From positions 62,001 through 126,000 of the forward strand of contig NZ_VORA01000007.1 in the NCBI RefSeq assembly GCF_008477545.1: a DNA stretch of 64,000 nt, given 5' to 3'. The translations under genes and the position numbers were made by a program. The notes beneath the pieces were generated by a model, which was not told the DNA's origin, searched no databases, and saw only the letters and a list, made by a program, of their open reading frames with translations. The stretch is from Roseibium aestuarii. GTDB lineage: Bacteria > Pseudomonadota > Alphaproteobacteria > Rhizobiales > Stappiaceae. Positions 50,611 to 59,466 of the stretch are shown here, one piece after another (the first letter of the stretch is position 1; each line of letters begins with the position of its first letter).

Positions 50611-51798
50611 ATGGGAAAAGCAGTTGTTATCGTTGGTGGTGGTCAGGCGGGGGCCCAGGTGGCCCAGTCGCTGCGCCAGGGTGGCTTTGACGGGCCGATC
50701 CGGCTGATCGGTGACGAGCCGCATGTGCCGTATCAGCGGCCGCCGCTGTCGAAGAAATTCCTGCTCGGCGAAATGGCCGAGGATGGTCTCTTCCTGCGCC
50801 CGCCTGCGTTCTACGACGCGCAGATGATCGACTTCATTCCCGGCACGCTGGTCACGCGGATTGACCCTGCGGCCAAGCGTCTGTCGCTCGCCAATGGCGA
50901 CACGATGGATTACGGCACGCTGGTTCTGGCAACCGGCACCCGGGCACGACCGCTGCCCCTGCCGGGGGCGGATCTGGATGGGGTGGTCTCCCTGCGCAGC
51001 ATCGCGGATGTGAATGATATCCGGGCTCGCTTTGCCACGGCACGCAATCTGGTGATCATCGGAGCGGGCTATATCGGGCTGGAAGTGGCTGCTGTCGCAC
51101 GCCTGAGCGGCCTCGACGTGACCGTGCTGGAAGCCGAGGATCGGCCGCTGAAGCGGGTCGTGTCGCCCGCACTTTCCGCCTATTATTCCGATCTCCATGC
51201 CCGCAACGGGGTGAGGCTGCGCGTCGGCACCGGTGTCCTGTCCATCGAGGGGCAGGATGGCAAGGTGACGGGCGTGCTGCTGCGTGACGGGGAAACCGTC
51301 CCGGCGGATGTGGTGCTCGTGGCCATCGGCGCGCTGCCGAATGACGAGCTTGCGCGCGAGGCGGGGCTCGACGTGGACAACGGGATCCTGGTGGACGGCG
51401 GGGGGCAGACCTCTGACGAGGCCATCTATGCCTGCGGCGACTGCACCCGCTTCCATTCGGCACGCTATGACCGCTCGGTGCGCATGGAAAGCGTGCAGAA
51501 TGCCATCGACCAGGCCAAGGCGGTTGCCCAGTCCATTCTCGGGCAGGATGTGGACTATGACCCGCTGCCCTGGTTCTGGTCGGATCAGTATGCGGTCAAG
51601 CTGCAGATCGCGGGCCTCTCCGAGGGCTATGACGACACCAAGACCGTCGGGGATCCCTCTTCTGACAAGTTCTATGTGGCTTATCTCAAGAACAACCAGC
51701 TCATCGCGGTCGACAGCGTCAACGCCCCGCGCTCGCACATGATGGCGCGCCGCGTCATCGGTGAGACCTGGCGGGACGACTTGCTGCCGGACGCCTGA
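50611..51798 (+). CDS. FAD-dependent pyridine nucleotide-disulfide oxidoreductase, ferredoxin reductase type
   Basis: A 395-residue flavoprotein like the reductases of oxygenase and P450 systems. The FAD-binding VVIVGGGQAGAQVAQSL is at the N terminus, PYQRPPLSKKFLLGE at about 45-60, the NAD-binding NLVIIGAGYIGLEVAA at about 145-160, and the second FAD site IYACGDCTRF. The C-terminal domain has PWFWSDQY, the wording of rubredoxin/ferredoxin reductases. ATG 50611 follows GGGGGG closely; ATG 50599 is a weaker alternative. No ferredoxin or oxygenase gene is adjacent, so the electron acceptor is unknown. Confidence 0.92.
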   Translation: MGKAVVIVGGGQAGAQVAQSLRQGGFDGPIRLIGDEPHVPYQRPPLSKKFLLGEMAEDGLFLRPPAFYDAQMIDFIPGTLVTRIDPAAKRLSLANGDTMDYGTLVLATGTRARPLPLPGADLDGVVSLRSIADVNDIRARFATARNLVIIGAGYIGLEVAAVARLSGLDVTVLEAEDRPLKRVVSPALSAYYSDLHARNGVRLRVGTGVLSIEGQDGKVTGVLLRDGETVPADVVLVAIGALPNDELAREAGLDVDNGILVDGGGQTSDEAIYACGDCTRFHSARYDRSVRMESVQNAIDQAKAVAQSILGQDVDYDPLPWFWSDQYAVKLQIAGLSEGYDDTKTVGDPSSDKFYVAYLKNNQLIAVDSVNAPRSHMMARRVIGETWRDDLLPDA

Positions 51799-51820
51799 CA
51801 CCAGACGCCTGACGCCATCC

Positions 51821-51846
51821 TCCGGCCTCGCTCTGGCGGGGCCGGA
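51821..51846. terminator. Hairpin between convergent genes
   Basis: An 11-bp stem (51821-51831 with 51836-51846, one G-U pair) and a TCTG loop lie between the FAD reductase stop and the stop of the convergent GT-like gene. It is probably a shared terminator, with only a short T tail on the plus strand (TTGT). Confidence 0.5.
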
Positions 51847-51854
51847 TTGTCATG

Positions 51855-52817
51855 TCACGGCGTGCCGAAGCGTGCGGTGAGGCTGGCCATCAGCTCGGGG
51901 TGCCGGTCCACGTGGTGGATGACGGCAAAGGGCTCGCCGCTTCGGGTCTTCACGATCCCGTCCTCCACGACCGGAAGGGTCTGCGGATCCGCATAGAAGC
52001 CTGCGCTGGTGCTCGGTGTCAGGGTCGTGCAGGCATGCAGCGCCCAGGGGGTCGTCCAGTCGACGAACCTGGTCTGGCGACGCCAGGCGTCGAAGCTGAG
52101 AAGCTGGTTCATGGCAACCTGATCCCCGATGCGCTTGTTCTGGTCGATGTAGTAGTTGGCCAGCATGAAATCGAGCATGGGGCCGAAGCGTCCCGCGAAG
52201 AAGCCGCAGCAGACGACCGGCGCATTCCTGACCCGGTCGAGCGCATGCTTGCCGAAGGCCTTGATCATCATGCGCCGGTTCCATTCGTCCCGGTGGTCCA
52301 CCCCCTCCACGGCCACGAGGATGTCCTTGTCCTCCTCCAGATTGCGGGAGACCCAGTCGAAGGGATTGGCCTGAAAGGCGACGTCTCTCGCGTCGGAGAA
52401 GGCCAGGAACCGGAATTGCTCGCCAGTCTTCTCGCAATGCTGCCGCAGAAGCTGGCTTGCGTGGAAGAAGCGCCGGTCGTGGATCTTGTCGTTGAAACGC
52501 AGGATGCGTCGTGTCCATGTCCAGCGGACGTCGACACGCAGCTTCTTTCCGTCCGTGTGGTCCTCGAGTTCCTCGGCCAGCTGGGAATAGGTGTAGCGCT
52601 TCTTTTCCGGCTGATGGTCGAAGGTGAAAACCGTGGCGCCTTCGCCCTTCAGGTAGCCCACCAGCTCTTCGCTGACATCATAGCAGATCGCAAAGACCCG
52701 GCCGTCGAAGCCTGTTGCCTTGAGGGAGTTGAACCAGATCGCAAGGTCAGCGGGCTTGTAGTGGGACACGGCTATGACGATGGCATCCGGCAGTCCGGCG
52801 GCGGTGGTGTCGTGCAT
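51855..52817 (-). CDS. Hypothetical protein, possibly a GT-A-type glycosyltransferase
   Basis: A 320-residue soluble protein of no firmly recognised family. It opens with AIVIAVSHYKPADLAIWFNSL, resembling the nucleotide-sugar fold of GT-A enzymes. FLAFSDARDVAFQANPFDWV has an Asp-x-x-Asp placed where a metal-binding motif would be, followed by VVCCGFFAGRFGPMLDFM, also common in such enzymes. A galactosyltransferase-like role is only a guess. AGGGA lies 7 bases before ATG 52817, so the longer frame to 52943, which crosses the NCS2 gene's terminator, is rejected. Confidence 0.6.
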   Translation of the reverse strand: MHDTTAAGLPDAIVIAVSHYKPADLAIWFNSLKATGFDGRVFAICYDVSEELVGYLKGEGATVFTFDHQPEKKRYTYSQLAEELEDHTDGKKLRVDVRWTWTRRILRFNDKIHDRRFFHASQLLRQHCEKTGEQFRFLAFSDARDVAFQANPFDWVSRNLEEDKDILVAVEGVDHRDEWNRRMMIKAFGKHALDRVRNAPVVCCGFFAGRFGPMLDFMLANYYIDQNKRIGDQVAMNQLLSFDAWRRQTRFVDWTTPWALHACTTLTPSTSAGFYADPQTLPVVEDGIVKTRSGEPFAVIHHVDRHPELMASLTARFGTP

Positions 52818-52898
52818 GAGTTGTCCCTGACGTAGTGGTTTATCTACCGCTAGGTCATCATGTGCGTGGAAGGCAAATGTTCTTTGTCCCCGTTTCGT

Positions 52899-52929
52899 AA
52901 AAAAACGCCGGATCTTTTGATCCGGCGTT
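52899..52929 (-). terminator. Rho-independent terminator of the NCS2 permease gene
   Basis: On the minus strand an 11-bp stem (52929-52919 with 52914-52904) and a 4-base loop are followed by a T-run (A at 52899-52905 on the plus strand). It ends about 30-60 bases after the permease stop and upstream of the GT-like gene. Confidence 0.9.
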
Positions 52930-52956
52930 CCATCAGCGTTCACGTGGGTCGAGGCG

Positions 52957-54369
52957 TCACTCGGCCGGGTGCTTGGCGCTGCCCATGCCGCCGGAAATCT
53001 CTTCCGTCGACTCTGCCGTCAGCTCTTCCGGGAGGATCAGGTTGAGCACGACGGCCAGGAAGGCCGAGGGAAGGAGACCGGAGGACAGGAGAACCTTCAT
53101 GGTTTCCGGCAGGTGCTGGAGAGCGCCCGGCTCGAGCTGCAGGCCGAGGCCGACCGACAGGGAGACGGCGAAGATCACCATGTTGCGCCGGGTCCAGTTC
53201 ACGTCCGAGAGCATGGCGACGCCTGCGGCGACGACCATGCCGAACATGACGATGACGCCGCCGCCGAGCACCTCGATCGGGACGGTGGAGACGATGGCGC
53301 CCACTTTCGGCACGAAGCCGGCGAGGATCAGGAAGATCGCGCCGAGGGTCACCACGTGGCGGCTCATGACGCCGGTCATGGCGATGAGGCCGACGTTCTG
53401 GGAGAAGGACGTGTTGGGCAGGGCGCCGAAGAGCCCGGCGATTGCCGTGCCGAGGCCGTCCGCATAGGTGGCGCCGGAGATTTCCTTGTCGGTCGCCTCG
53501 CGGTCGGCGCCGCCCTTGGTGATGCCGGAAACGTCGCCGACAGTCTCAATGGCGGAAATGATGCCCATCAGGCAGCAGCCGACGACGGCAGCAGCAGAAA
53601 ACTCGAAGCCGAAGTGGAAGGGCGTGGGCAGGGCGAAGGGCGCGGCGCGGCCCACATTACCGAAGCTGACCATGCCGAAGGCGGCCGCCACGATGTAACC
53701 GGCAACCAGGCCGATGAGCACGGCGGAGACGGACAGCATGCCCCGGGCAAAGAACTTCAGGCCGAGGGTCACGACAATCACGGTGAGGGCCACGGTCCAG
53801 TTCTGCAGGCTGCCATATTCCGGCGTGCCGATGGCCGGAACGCCGCCGGCGGCATACTGGATACCGACCTTGACCAGGGCGAGACCGATCATCGTGACCA
53901 CCAGACCGGTCACCAGCGGCGGCAGGGCAAAGCGGATCTTGCCGATGAAGGGGGCGAGGCAGGCGTGGAACAGGCCGCCGATCATCACGCCGCCCATGAG
54001 CGGGGCCATGGCCTCAACGCCCTTGCCCGCGACGATGGGCACCATGACCGGGATGAAGGCGAAGCTCGTTCCCTGAACGATGGGCAGGCGCGCGCCCACC
54101 GGGCCGAAGCCGATGGTCTGGAACAGGGTGGCCACGCCGGCAAACAGCATGGACATCTGGATCATGTAGATCAGCTGCGGGAAGTCGGGGGAGTTGGAGC
54201 CGAAGCCGAAACCGGCGGCGCCTGCGATGATGATCGCCGGAGTGACGTTGCTGACGAACATGGCCAGCACGTGCTGGATGCCGAGCGGGATCGCCTTGGC
54301 GATGGGCGGCGTGTAGTTCGGATCCTTCAGCTGTGCGGGCGTCCCCAGCCCGGAAGTGCTGCGTGTCAT
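52957..54369 (-). CDS. Nucleobase:cation symporter-2 (xanthine/uracil permease family)
   Basis: A 470-residue NCS2/NAT permease with about 14 helices. The NAT signature QNVGLIAMTG is near residue 335 (FSQNVGLIAMTGVMSRHV). The helix-8 motif SAIETVGDVSGITKGG carries the substrate Glu. IPLGIQHVLAMFVSNVTPAII at the N terminus is typical. The sequence fits the xanthine/uric-acid branch better than the uracil one, but that is inference. ATG 54369 has AAGGAG 6 bases upstream. Confidence 0.94.
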   Translation of the reverse strand: MTRSTSGLGTPAQLKDPNYTPPIAKAIPLGIQHVLAMFVSNVTPAIIIAGAAGFGFGSNSPDFPQLIYMIQMSMLFAGVATLFQTIGFGPVGARLPIVQGTSFAFIPVMVPIVAGKGVEAMAPLMGGVMIGGLFHACLAPFIGKIRFALPPLVTGLVVTMIGLALVKVGIQYAAGGVPAIGTPEYGSLQNWTVALTVIVVTLGLKFFARGMLSVSAVLIGLVAGYIVAAAFGMVSFGNVGRAAPFALPTPFHFGFEFSAAAVVGCCLMGIISAIETVGDVSGITKGGADREATDKEISGATYADGLGTAIAGLFGALPNTSFSQNVGLIAMTGVMSRHVVTLGAIFLILAGFVPKVGAIVSTVPIEVLGGGVIVMFGMVVAAGVAMLSDVNWTRRNMVIFAVSLSVGLGLQLEPGALQHLPETMKVLLSSGLLPSAFLAVVLNLILPEELTAESTEEISGGMGSAKHPAE

Positions 54370-54534
54370 GCGGTTCTCCTTCGTCCGGATTTCTTGTCGC
54401 TGGAAAGCCCCCACTGGGATCCGGATCGGTTAGAGTCTGTTAACTCACGCATTAGGGCTGATTATTTGAGCAAGCACAATATGCGGGCACGCATTCTGTG
54501 ATGCAATGTGACGCTGTGGGCGCGGGAAGCCTGT

Positions 54535-54555
54535 CGCCCGCTGGGTCAGCGGGCG
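54535..54555 (-). terminator. Possible terminator of the alpha/beta hydrolase gene
   Basis: A 9-bp GC stem (54535-54543 with 54547-54555) with a 3-base loop, 49 bases past the hydrolase stop. No T-run follows on the minus strand. Confidence 0.35.
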
Positions 54556-54604
54556 TGACATCGAAGGCGGGGGCAAAAAGGTCGGGTGTCTGGAGGCCGC
54601 GTCG

Positions 54605-55411
54605 TCAGCGGTCGCCGGCGTTCTGCAGGATCAGCCGGACGACCTCCTTGGGGATCTCGAGATGGGGCATGTGGCCGACCCGCTCGAAGATGTGGGCCGC
54701 GATCATGCCGGGCAGCTTGTGCGCCTGCCGGGTGGGCAGGACCCGGTCCTGGGATCCCCAGATCACCTTGATGGGGCAGGCAAGGTCCGCCAGGCGCCAG
54801 GTTTCGAGACACTTCTGCTCGTCGCCGTCCATGAAGGTTTCGATGATCGAGTTCAGGGTCTCGATGGCATCGGGCCGATCCCGCATCTGGGCCGCAGTGC
54901 GGGCGAGGAACTTGGGCAGGCGGAAGCCCCAGCCGAAGAACTGCTCGAGCAGCATCTCCATCTCGAGCGGGTCACGGGACGCCGCATAGCGGCGCAGGAG
55001 CCGGTGGTTGATTTCGGGTCCGAAGCCGCCGGGCGCCAGAAGGGTGAGGCTCGCCACGCGCTCGGGGGCTTTCAGAGCCAGAAGGCTGGCGATGGCGCCG
55101 CCCATGGAATGACCGACCAGATGAACCTGATCGATGTCCAGATGATCGAGGGAGCGGAGGATGGCGCGTGCCGCCGTGCCCGACTTGCCGGTGCCGGGCC
55201 AGCCCAGAGCCTGTCCGTGACCGGGCAGGTCGAAGGCAATGGAGCGCCGGCGCGGGGCAAGGGCGGTCTGGATGTTCCCCCAGCCCTGACGGTCCCCGCC
55301 GAAGCCATGCAGCAGGACCACCGGATGCAAGGGTGATTCGGCGGGGCCTGTCACCTCGTGCAGGGGCAGGCAGGCGGGCAGGTCCAGGACATTGTCAGGG
55401 GAAGCGGTCAT
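54605..55411 (-). CDS. Alpha/beta-fold hydrolase
   Basis: A 268-residue hydrolase. The oxyanion hole is VVLLHGFGGDRQGW, the nucleophile elbow GHSMGG (Ser near residue 108), the acid Asp in GSQDRVLP and the His in GHMPHLEIP, so the triad is complete. A helical cap lies between about 130 and 200. Relatives include the hydrolases linked to acetoin or PHA metabolism; substrate unassigned. It starts at ATG 55411 and is divergent from the L,D-transpeptidase gene. Confidence 0.93.
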   Translation of the reverse strand: MTASPDNVLDLPACLPLHEVTGPAESPLHPVVLLHGFGGDRQGWGNIQTALAPRRRSIAFDLPGHGQALGWPGTGKSGTAARAILRSLDHLDIDQVHLVGHSMGGAIASLLALKAPERVASLTLLAPGGFGPEINHRLLRRYAASRDPLEMEMLLEQFFGWGFRLPKFLARTAAQMRDRPDAIETLNSIIETFMDGDEQKCLETWRLADLACPIKVIWGSQDRVLPTRQAHKLPGMIAAHIFERVGHMPHLEIPKEVVRLILQNAGDR

Positions 55412-55529
55412 GGGGCGTGTCTCAAATCTGTTGCACTTCAGCGTAAACGGCTCAATGCTTCGTCAGTCATTCCTGATGTGTTACCAGACTTTAACCAAAG
55501 ACTGCCAGACAGGAAGCATTCTTCCGTCA

Positions 55530-55564
55530 GGGGGACAGCAACGGCAGTCTCGCCGTTGACCCCC
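55530..55564 (+). promoter_or_regulatory. Hairpin in the L,D-transpeptidase leader
   Basis: Two stacked stems, GGGGG/CCCCC (55530-55534 with 55560-55564) and CAACGG/CCGTTG (55539-55544 with 55553-55558), are separated by an asymmetric internal loop. The structure ends 25 bases before ATG 55590, next to the ribosome binding site. It could modulate translation or RNA stability. Confidence 0.35.
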
Positions 55565-55589
55565 GTCAGATCCAGCCAGGGACTTCATC

Positions 55590-56189
55590 ATGCTTCGAAC
55601 GCTATTTGGTGCGTTGGTTCTTCTCCTATCGGCAAGTTGTCTTACGGCCCAGGCCGACTACAAGTTTTACGACCCCAACACCGGCGAATGGGTGACCTAT
55701 CGCCCGAGCCCGGAACAGGCCGGCAAGCTGGCCAAGCGGGAATATCGCCGCAAGGTCGTGTCCTACAGCGGCAGCGAAGCGCCGGGGACCATCGTCGTCG
55801 ACACGAAGGCCCGCTATCTCTACCACGTCATGGGTCACGGCAAGGCCATGCGCTACGGCATTGGCGTCGGCCGCGACGGCTTCACCTGGAAGGGCAGCCA
55901 GAAGATCACCCGCATGGCCAAGTGGCCGGGCTGGACCCCGCCCCCGGAAATGATCGCCCGCGAGCGCCAGAAGGGCCGCAAGCTGCCGGCGCACATGCCG
56001 GGTGGACCGCAGAACCCGCTGGGTGCGCGCGCCCTCTACCTGGGCAACACGATCTATCGCATCCATGGCACCAACGAGGACTGGAGCATCGGTCACGCCG
56101 TGTCCTCCGGCTGCATCCGCATGTTCAATGAGGATGTGGAGCATCTCTACGAGCAGGTGTCCGTGGGGACCGTGGTCAAGGTCCTCTGA
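55590..56189 (+). CDS. L,D-transpeptidase (YkuD domain)
   Basis: A 199-residue exported cell-wall enzyme that forms 3-3 peptidoglycan cross-links or anchors proteins. A signal peptide covers residues 1-22 (MLRTLFGALVLLLSASCLTA), and a Cys at 17 might allow lipidation although no clean lipobox is present. The YkuD domain spans about 65-199, with IHGTNEDWSIGHAVSSGCIR holding the catalytic His, Ser-Gly-Cys and Arg. ATG 55590 is preceded by AGGGA. It has its own terminator. Confidence 0.95.
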   Translation: MLRTLFGALVLLLSASCLTAQADYKFYDPNTGEWVTYRPSPEQAGKLAKREYRRKVVSYSGSEAPGTIVVDTKARYLYHVMGHGKAMRYGIGVGRDGFTWKGSQKITRMAKWPGWTPPPEMIARERQKGRKLPAHMPGGPQNPLGARALYLGNTIYRIHGTNEDWSIGHAVSSGCIRMFNEDVEHLYEQVSVGTVVKVL

Positions 56190-56218
56190 GGGATCCTCGA
56201 TCTCGAGTGCGTTATCAG

Positions 56219-56245
56219 GGCCGGAGCATCTTCCGGCCCTTTTTC
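56219..56245 (+). terminator. Rho-independent terminator of the L,D-transpeptidase gene
   Basis: A perfect 8-bp stem GGGCCGGA/TCCGGCCC (56219-56226 with 56233-56240), a 6-base loop and TTTTT. Confidence 0.92.
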
Positions 56246-56318
56246 ATGGGCGGCTCCAGCCCGACACGCTGTTTGTGCCGAGGGTTCACGGCATGACGGA
56301 GGAGAGGCTGACCTGTCG

Positions 56319-57839
56319 CTAGTGTCCCAGGTTCACCGCCCCGGGCGGGATGATGGCCCAGAACACGGAGACCGGAGGGATGCTTCCGCCGCCGTGGAAG
56401 GGGAAGCTGCGGCTGCTGTCGGGCTTCAGTCCGGGGTAAAGCGCAATAAGTCCCGGGGGCGGGGTCTCGCTGCCACGCCAGACCAGCAGCACGCCCTTGT
56501 CCTGCAGATCCTGCGGATCGATCCAGGGCGAGGCGTCGAGATCGTGCTCATAGAGCATGTGGGGGCGTTCGGGGGCAAAGACGGTCACCGGGGCAGCGGA
56601 CCACATGTCACCGGCCACATAGGCGATCGGCTGGCCCGTTGCCACCCGCCAGGTCTCCGAGAGGGCAAGCGCGACCTCGCGGCCGGGATAGTGGATGCGG
56701 GTGTGCTTCGTCTTCCACTGGGGTTCGAGCAGCGCCTGGCCCAGGGTGATGGCGAGGAACACGCCCTGAAGCAGCAACACGGCCGCAAGCGCCCGGGATT
56801 GCCGGAACTCCGGGCGCGGCAGGTGAACCAGCACGACAGCGACGAAGCCGGAGAGCAGGAACAGGGGTGTGCCCCACATGTGCTCGAACTCGTTTCCCGT
56901 CACAGCCGAGGCGAGCAGCACGACCCCGAGCGGCAGCAGGGCGAACCAGAGAAGGAAACGCCGGTCAACGGCTGCGGTGGACGGAGCGGACGCGGCAAGC
57001 GGGGCGGCTGCTGCCGTCCTCTGGCCGCGCAGGCGTGCCCAGAGCGCGGCGCTGGAGCCTGCCAGAAGCACGAGGAACAGTCCGGCGTGATTGCCGATCT
57101 GCGCCAGCAGGAAATTGAGCGGATTGATCACATGGCCCAGCCAGGTGCTGGCGCCGTGGCTGCGGCTCGCCGCATAGCGCAGGGTCAGGCCATCGGTCTC
57201 GACCAGCCAGAGCAGATGGGGAACGAGCAGGGCGATGCAGACAGCGGCGGCGAGATAAGGGCCCGGGGTCCTGAGGTGACGGCGGGCGTCGGCAAAGACC
57301 AGGCAATAGAGGCCGATGCTGCCGATCAGCAGGGCCACGAAATACTTGGTGTAAAGGCCGAGCGCGGCTATCAGGCCCAGAAGGAGCCAGTGGCGCAGGC
57401 GTCCGCTCTCCAGGGCCTTGTGAGAGACCAGCATCATCCCGGCCCAGACGGGGATCTGCGCGATGTTGTGATTGAACTCGGGCAGGGGCAGGGTGAAGTA
57501 GAAGGTCACGCTGGAGAGGAGAAGCCCCCAGGCGACCTGCTCCCGCGTGAGGCCCAGCCGGCGCCCGAGCGGCCAGAGGCACAGGTATCCCAGTCCGAGG
57601 CAGAGCGCGGACAGCCAGTAGGCGCCGAAGACGTGCCCGCCGGTCAGCCGGAACACGGCTTCCAGCGCCCAGGACGGCAGAGGCGGATGCTTGGTGTAGC
57701 CGAGCGCCAGCTCCCGGCCCCAGGCGAAGCCCTCCATCACATCCAGCGGCGGGTTCGGGAAGGTCAGGCTCGGCACCAGGGCCCACAACAGGCACGTGAG
57801 GACGAGATAGAGCGGGGCGTGGCGGGACGCGGGGGTCAT
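56319..57839 (-). CDS. GT39-type membrane glycosyltransferase
   Basis: A 506-residue polytopic protein of the lipid-linked-sugar glycosyltransferase superfamily (PMT/ArnT-like). LDVMEGFAWGRELALGYTKHPPLPSW in the first periplasmic loop has the acidic residues expected at the active site. Then come the TLPLPEFNHNIAQIP loop, about ten helices and a soluble C-terminal part. It probably transfers a sugar from a polyprenyl phosphate to an envelope glycan. ATG 57839 overlaps the gtrA-like stop by 4 bases. The longer frame to 57995 overlaps that gene and is rejected. Confidence 0.85.
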   Translation of the reverse strand: MTPASRHAPLYLVLTCLLWALVPSLTFPNPPLDVMEGFAWGRELALGYTKHPPLPSWALEAVFRLTGGHVFGAYWLSALCLGLGYLCLWPLGRRLGLTREQVAWGLLLSSVTFYFTLPLPEFNHNIAQIPVWAGMMLVSHKALESGRLRHWLLLGLIAALGLYTKYFVALLIGSIGLYCLVFADARRHLRTPGPYLAAAVCIALLVPHLLWLVETDGLTLRYAASRSHGASTWLGHVINPLNFLLAQIGNHAGLFLVLLAGSSAALWARLRGQRTAAAAPLAASAPSTAAVDRRFLLWFALLPLGVVLLASAVTGNEFEHMWGTPLFLLSGFVAVVLVHLPRPEFRQSRALAAVLLLQGVFLAITLGQALLEPQWKTKHTRIHYPGREVALALSETWRVATGQPIAYVAGDMWSAAPVTVFAPERPHMLYEHDLDASPWIDPQDLQDKGVLLVWRGSETPPPGLIALYPGLKPDSSRSFPFHGGGSIPPVSVFWAIIPPGAVNLGH

Positions 57840-58327
57840 TCTGCCTCTCGCTTGTGGCGGGTGACGGTGCCCGGGCGGGGCGTGCGGGCTGGCCGGAAGG
57901 CCCAGAAACGGGCGAGCAGGAAGCTCGCTGCCGGGACGACGGCGATGGAAATCAGCAGGCCTAGGCTCTCCGGCCAGTCGGTCAGGGAAAGCCACCCGGT
58001 CAGCACCCCGGAATTGAGCGCAAATCCCGCAAGCGCCACGAAAAGGAAGCGCAGCATGCGGCGACCTGCAGACCCGGCCTCACGGGTGTGGGCAAAGCTC
58101 CAGACGTGGTGACCATAGAAGGAGACGGCGAAGGCGATCAGGAAGCCGCAGACATTGGCGAGATGGGGTTGCAGCCCGAGGCCGCGCAGGGCCGTCATGG
58201 CGACCAATGCGTGGGTGGCGGTTGCCGCCGCGCCGACGAGAGCGAAGCGTCCGGCCGACCGGGCTTCCCGTTGCAACCTCTCGCGCTTGCCCGGAGCCGG
58301 GCCGGCCTGTTCGCTGCGGACCGTCAC
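57836..58327 (-). CDS. GtrA family membrane protein
   Basis: A 163-residue four-helix protein. GtrA members are thought to flip polyprenyl-phosphate-linked sugars. Features: RFALVGAAATATHALVAMTAL, ANVCGFLIAFAVSFYGHHVWSF (the signature second and third helix turn), FLFVALAGFALNSGVLTGWL and AVVPAASFLLARFWAF. It starts at GTG 58327, overlapping the GT2 stop by 4 bases, and also overlaps the GT39 start, so all three are translationally coupled. Confidence 0.93.
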   Translation of the reverse strand: MTVRSEQAGPAPGKRERLQREARSAGRFALVGAAATATHALVAMTALRGLGLQPHLANVCGFLIAFAVSFYGHHVWSFAHTREAGSAGRRMLRFLFVALAGFALNSGVLTGWLSLTDWPESLGLLISIAVVPAASFLLARFWAFRPARTPRPGTVTRHKREAE

Positions 58328-59361
58328 GGCGCGGGGGTCTCCGGCGGCATGTCCTGCGAAGTGGTGCGGTCGGCGCGGCCGCCGATGATCTCCTGCACCA
58401 GATAGACCGGGCGCTGCTTGGCCTCTGCGAAGAGGCGGGCGACATACTCGCCGATCATGCCGATGGAGAGCAGCTGTACGCCGGAGAAGAACAGCAGGCC
58501 GACCATGAGTGAGGCATAGCCCGGAAGGTCGATGCCGAAGACCATGACGCGCACCACGAGATAGAGCGCGTAGAGAAAGGCCAGAAGGGCGATCAGCGCG
58601 CCGCCATAGAACCAGACGCGCAGGGGCATGGTGGTGAAGCCGGTCAGCCCGTCGATGGCGAAGTTCCAGAGCTTCCAGTAGTTGAACTTCGTGCGGCCCG
58701 CAGCGCGCGAGGGTCGCTCGTAAGGCAGTGCCATGGCGGGGTGGCCGACCCAGGCGAAGAGACCCTTCATGAAGCGGTTGCGCTCGGGCAGACGTTTCAG
58801 GTCTTCCACCACGGACCGGTCGATGAGGCGGAAGTCGCCGGCATTGGCGGGCATGTCGATGGGCGAGAGGCGCTTGAACAGGCGGTAGAAGAGCCCGGCG
58901 GTGCCGCGCTTGACCAGCGTGTCGGAGGAACGGTCGATCCGCAGGCCGTAGACCACATCATAGCCCGCACGCCAGCCGGCGACCATTTCCGGGATCAGCT
59001 CGGGCGGATCCTGCAGGTCCGCGTCGATGATGAGGACCAGATCCGCGTCCACATGGTCCAGCCCGGCAGACAGGGCGGCTTCCTTGCCGAAATTCCGGGT
59101 GAGGCCGATGAGGCGGCCGGGCAGGCCCTCGTCCAGCGCCCGGGCGATGATGGGGGCGGTCGCGTCCGTGCTGCCGTCATCGATGAAGAGATAGTCGCAG
59201 GTCAGCCGGCTTGCCTCGAGAACCGGTCGGGTGCGGGAAATGAACTCGCCAAGGACCGCTTCCTCGTTGAAGCAGGGCACCAGGACGGTCAGGCTCGGCC
59301 GGTCGGGTCGGTCGGCCTTGCGCCGGGCGGTGTAGAGGGAGGAAGAGGTTTCGTCAGGCAT
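58324..59361 (-). CDS. GT2 family polyprenyl-phosphate glycosyltransferase (GtrB/DPM1-like)
   Basis: A 345-residue enzyme that charges undecaprenyl phosphate with a sugar from a nucleotide donor. The catalytic domain has LTVLVPCFNEE, DYLFIDDGSTDAT, the DxD in ADLVLIIDADLQDPPELI, and GFRLIDRSVVEDLKRLPERNRF-type sequence. Two C-terminal helices follow (WFYGGALIALLAFLYALYLVV and the next one) and then GEYVARLFAEAKQRPVYLV. ATG 59361 avoids the secA terminator, which lies between 59405 and 59433. It heads the GT2-GtrA-GT39 unit. Confidence 0.93.
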   Translation of the reverse strand: MPDETSSSLYTARRKADRPDRPSLTVLVPCFNEEAVLGEFISRTRPVLEASRLTCDYLFIDDGSTDATAPIIARALDEGLPGRLIGLTRNFGKEAALSAGLDHVDADLVLIIDADLQDPPELIPEMVAGWRAGYDVVYGLRIDRSSDTLVKRGTAGLFYRLFKRLSPIDMPANAGDFRLIDRSVVEDLKRLPERNRFMKGLFAWVGHPAMALPYERPSRAAGRTKFNYWKLWNFAIDGLTGFTTMPLRVWFYGGALIALLAFLYALYLVVRVMVFGIDLPGYASLMVGLLFFSGVQLLSIGMIGEYVARLFAEAKQRPVYLVQEIIGGRADRTTSQDMPPETPAP

Positions 59362-59404
59362 CAGGGTCTCGAAATATCTGGGCGAACCGTGCCGTATCCG
59401 CATG

Positions 59405-59433
59405 AAAAAGGCCAGCCCGGAGGCTGGCCTTTT
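59405..59433 (-). terminator. Rho-independent terminator of secA
   Basis: On the minus strand a 12-bp stem (59433-59422 with 59417-59406) with a 4-base loop ends in TTTTT (A at 59405-59409 on the plus strand). It lies 34 bases past the secA stop and upstream of the GT2 gene. Confidence 0.92.
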
Positions 59434-59466
59434 GGCATTCATTGCTGGATCAGCGGATGATCCGGA

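Noticed and set aside
56322-58112. A 596-residue plus-strand open frame
   Set aside because: It is antisense to the GT39 and GtrA genes; Gln/Gly/Arg-rich composition without a fold.
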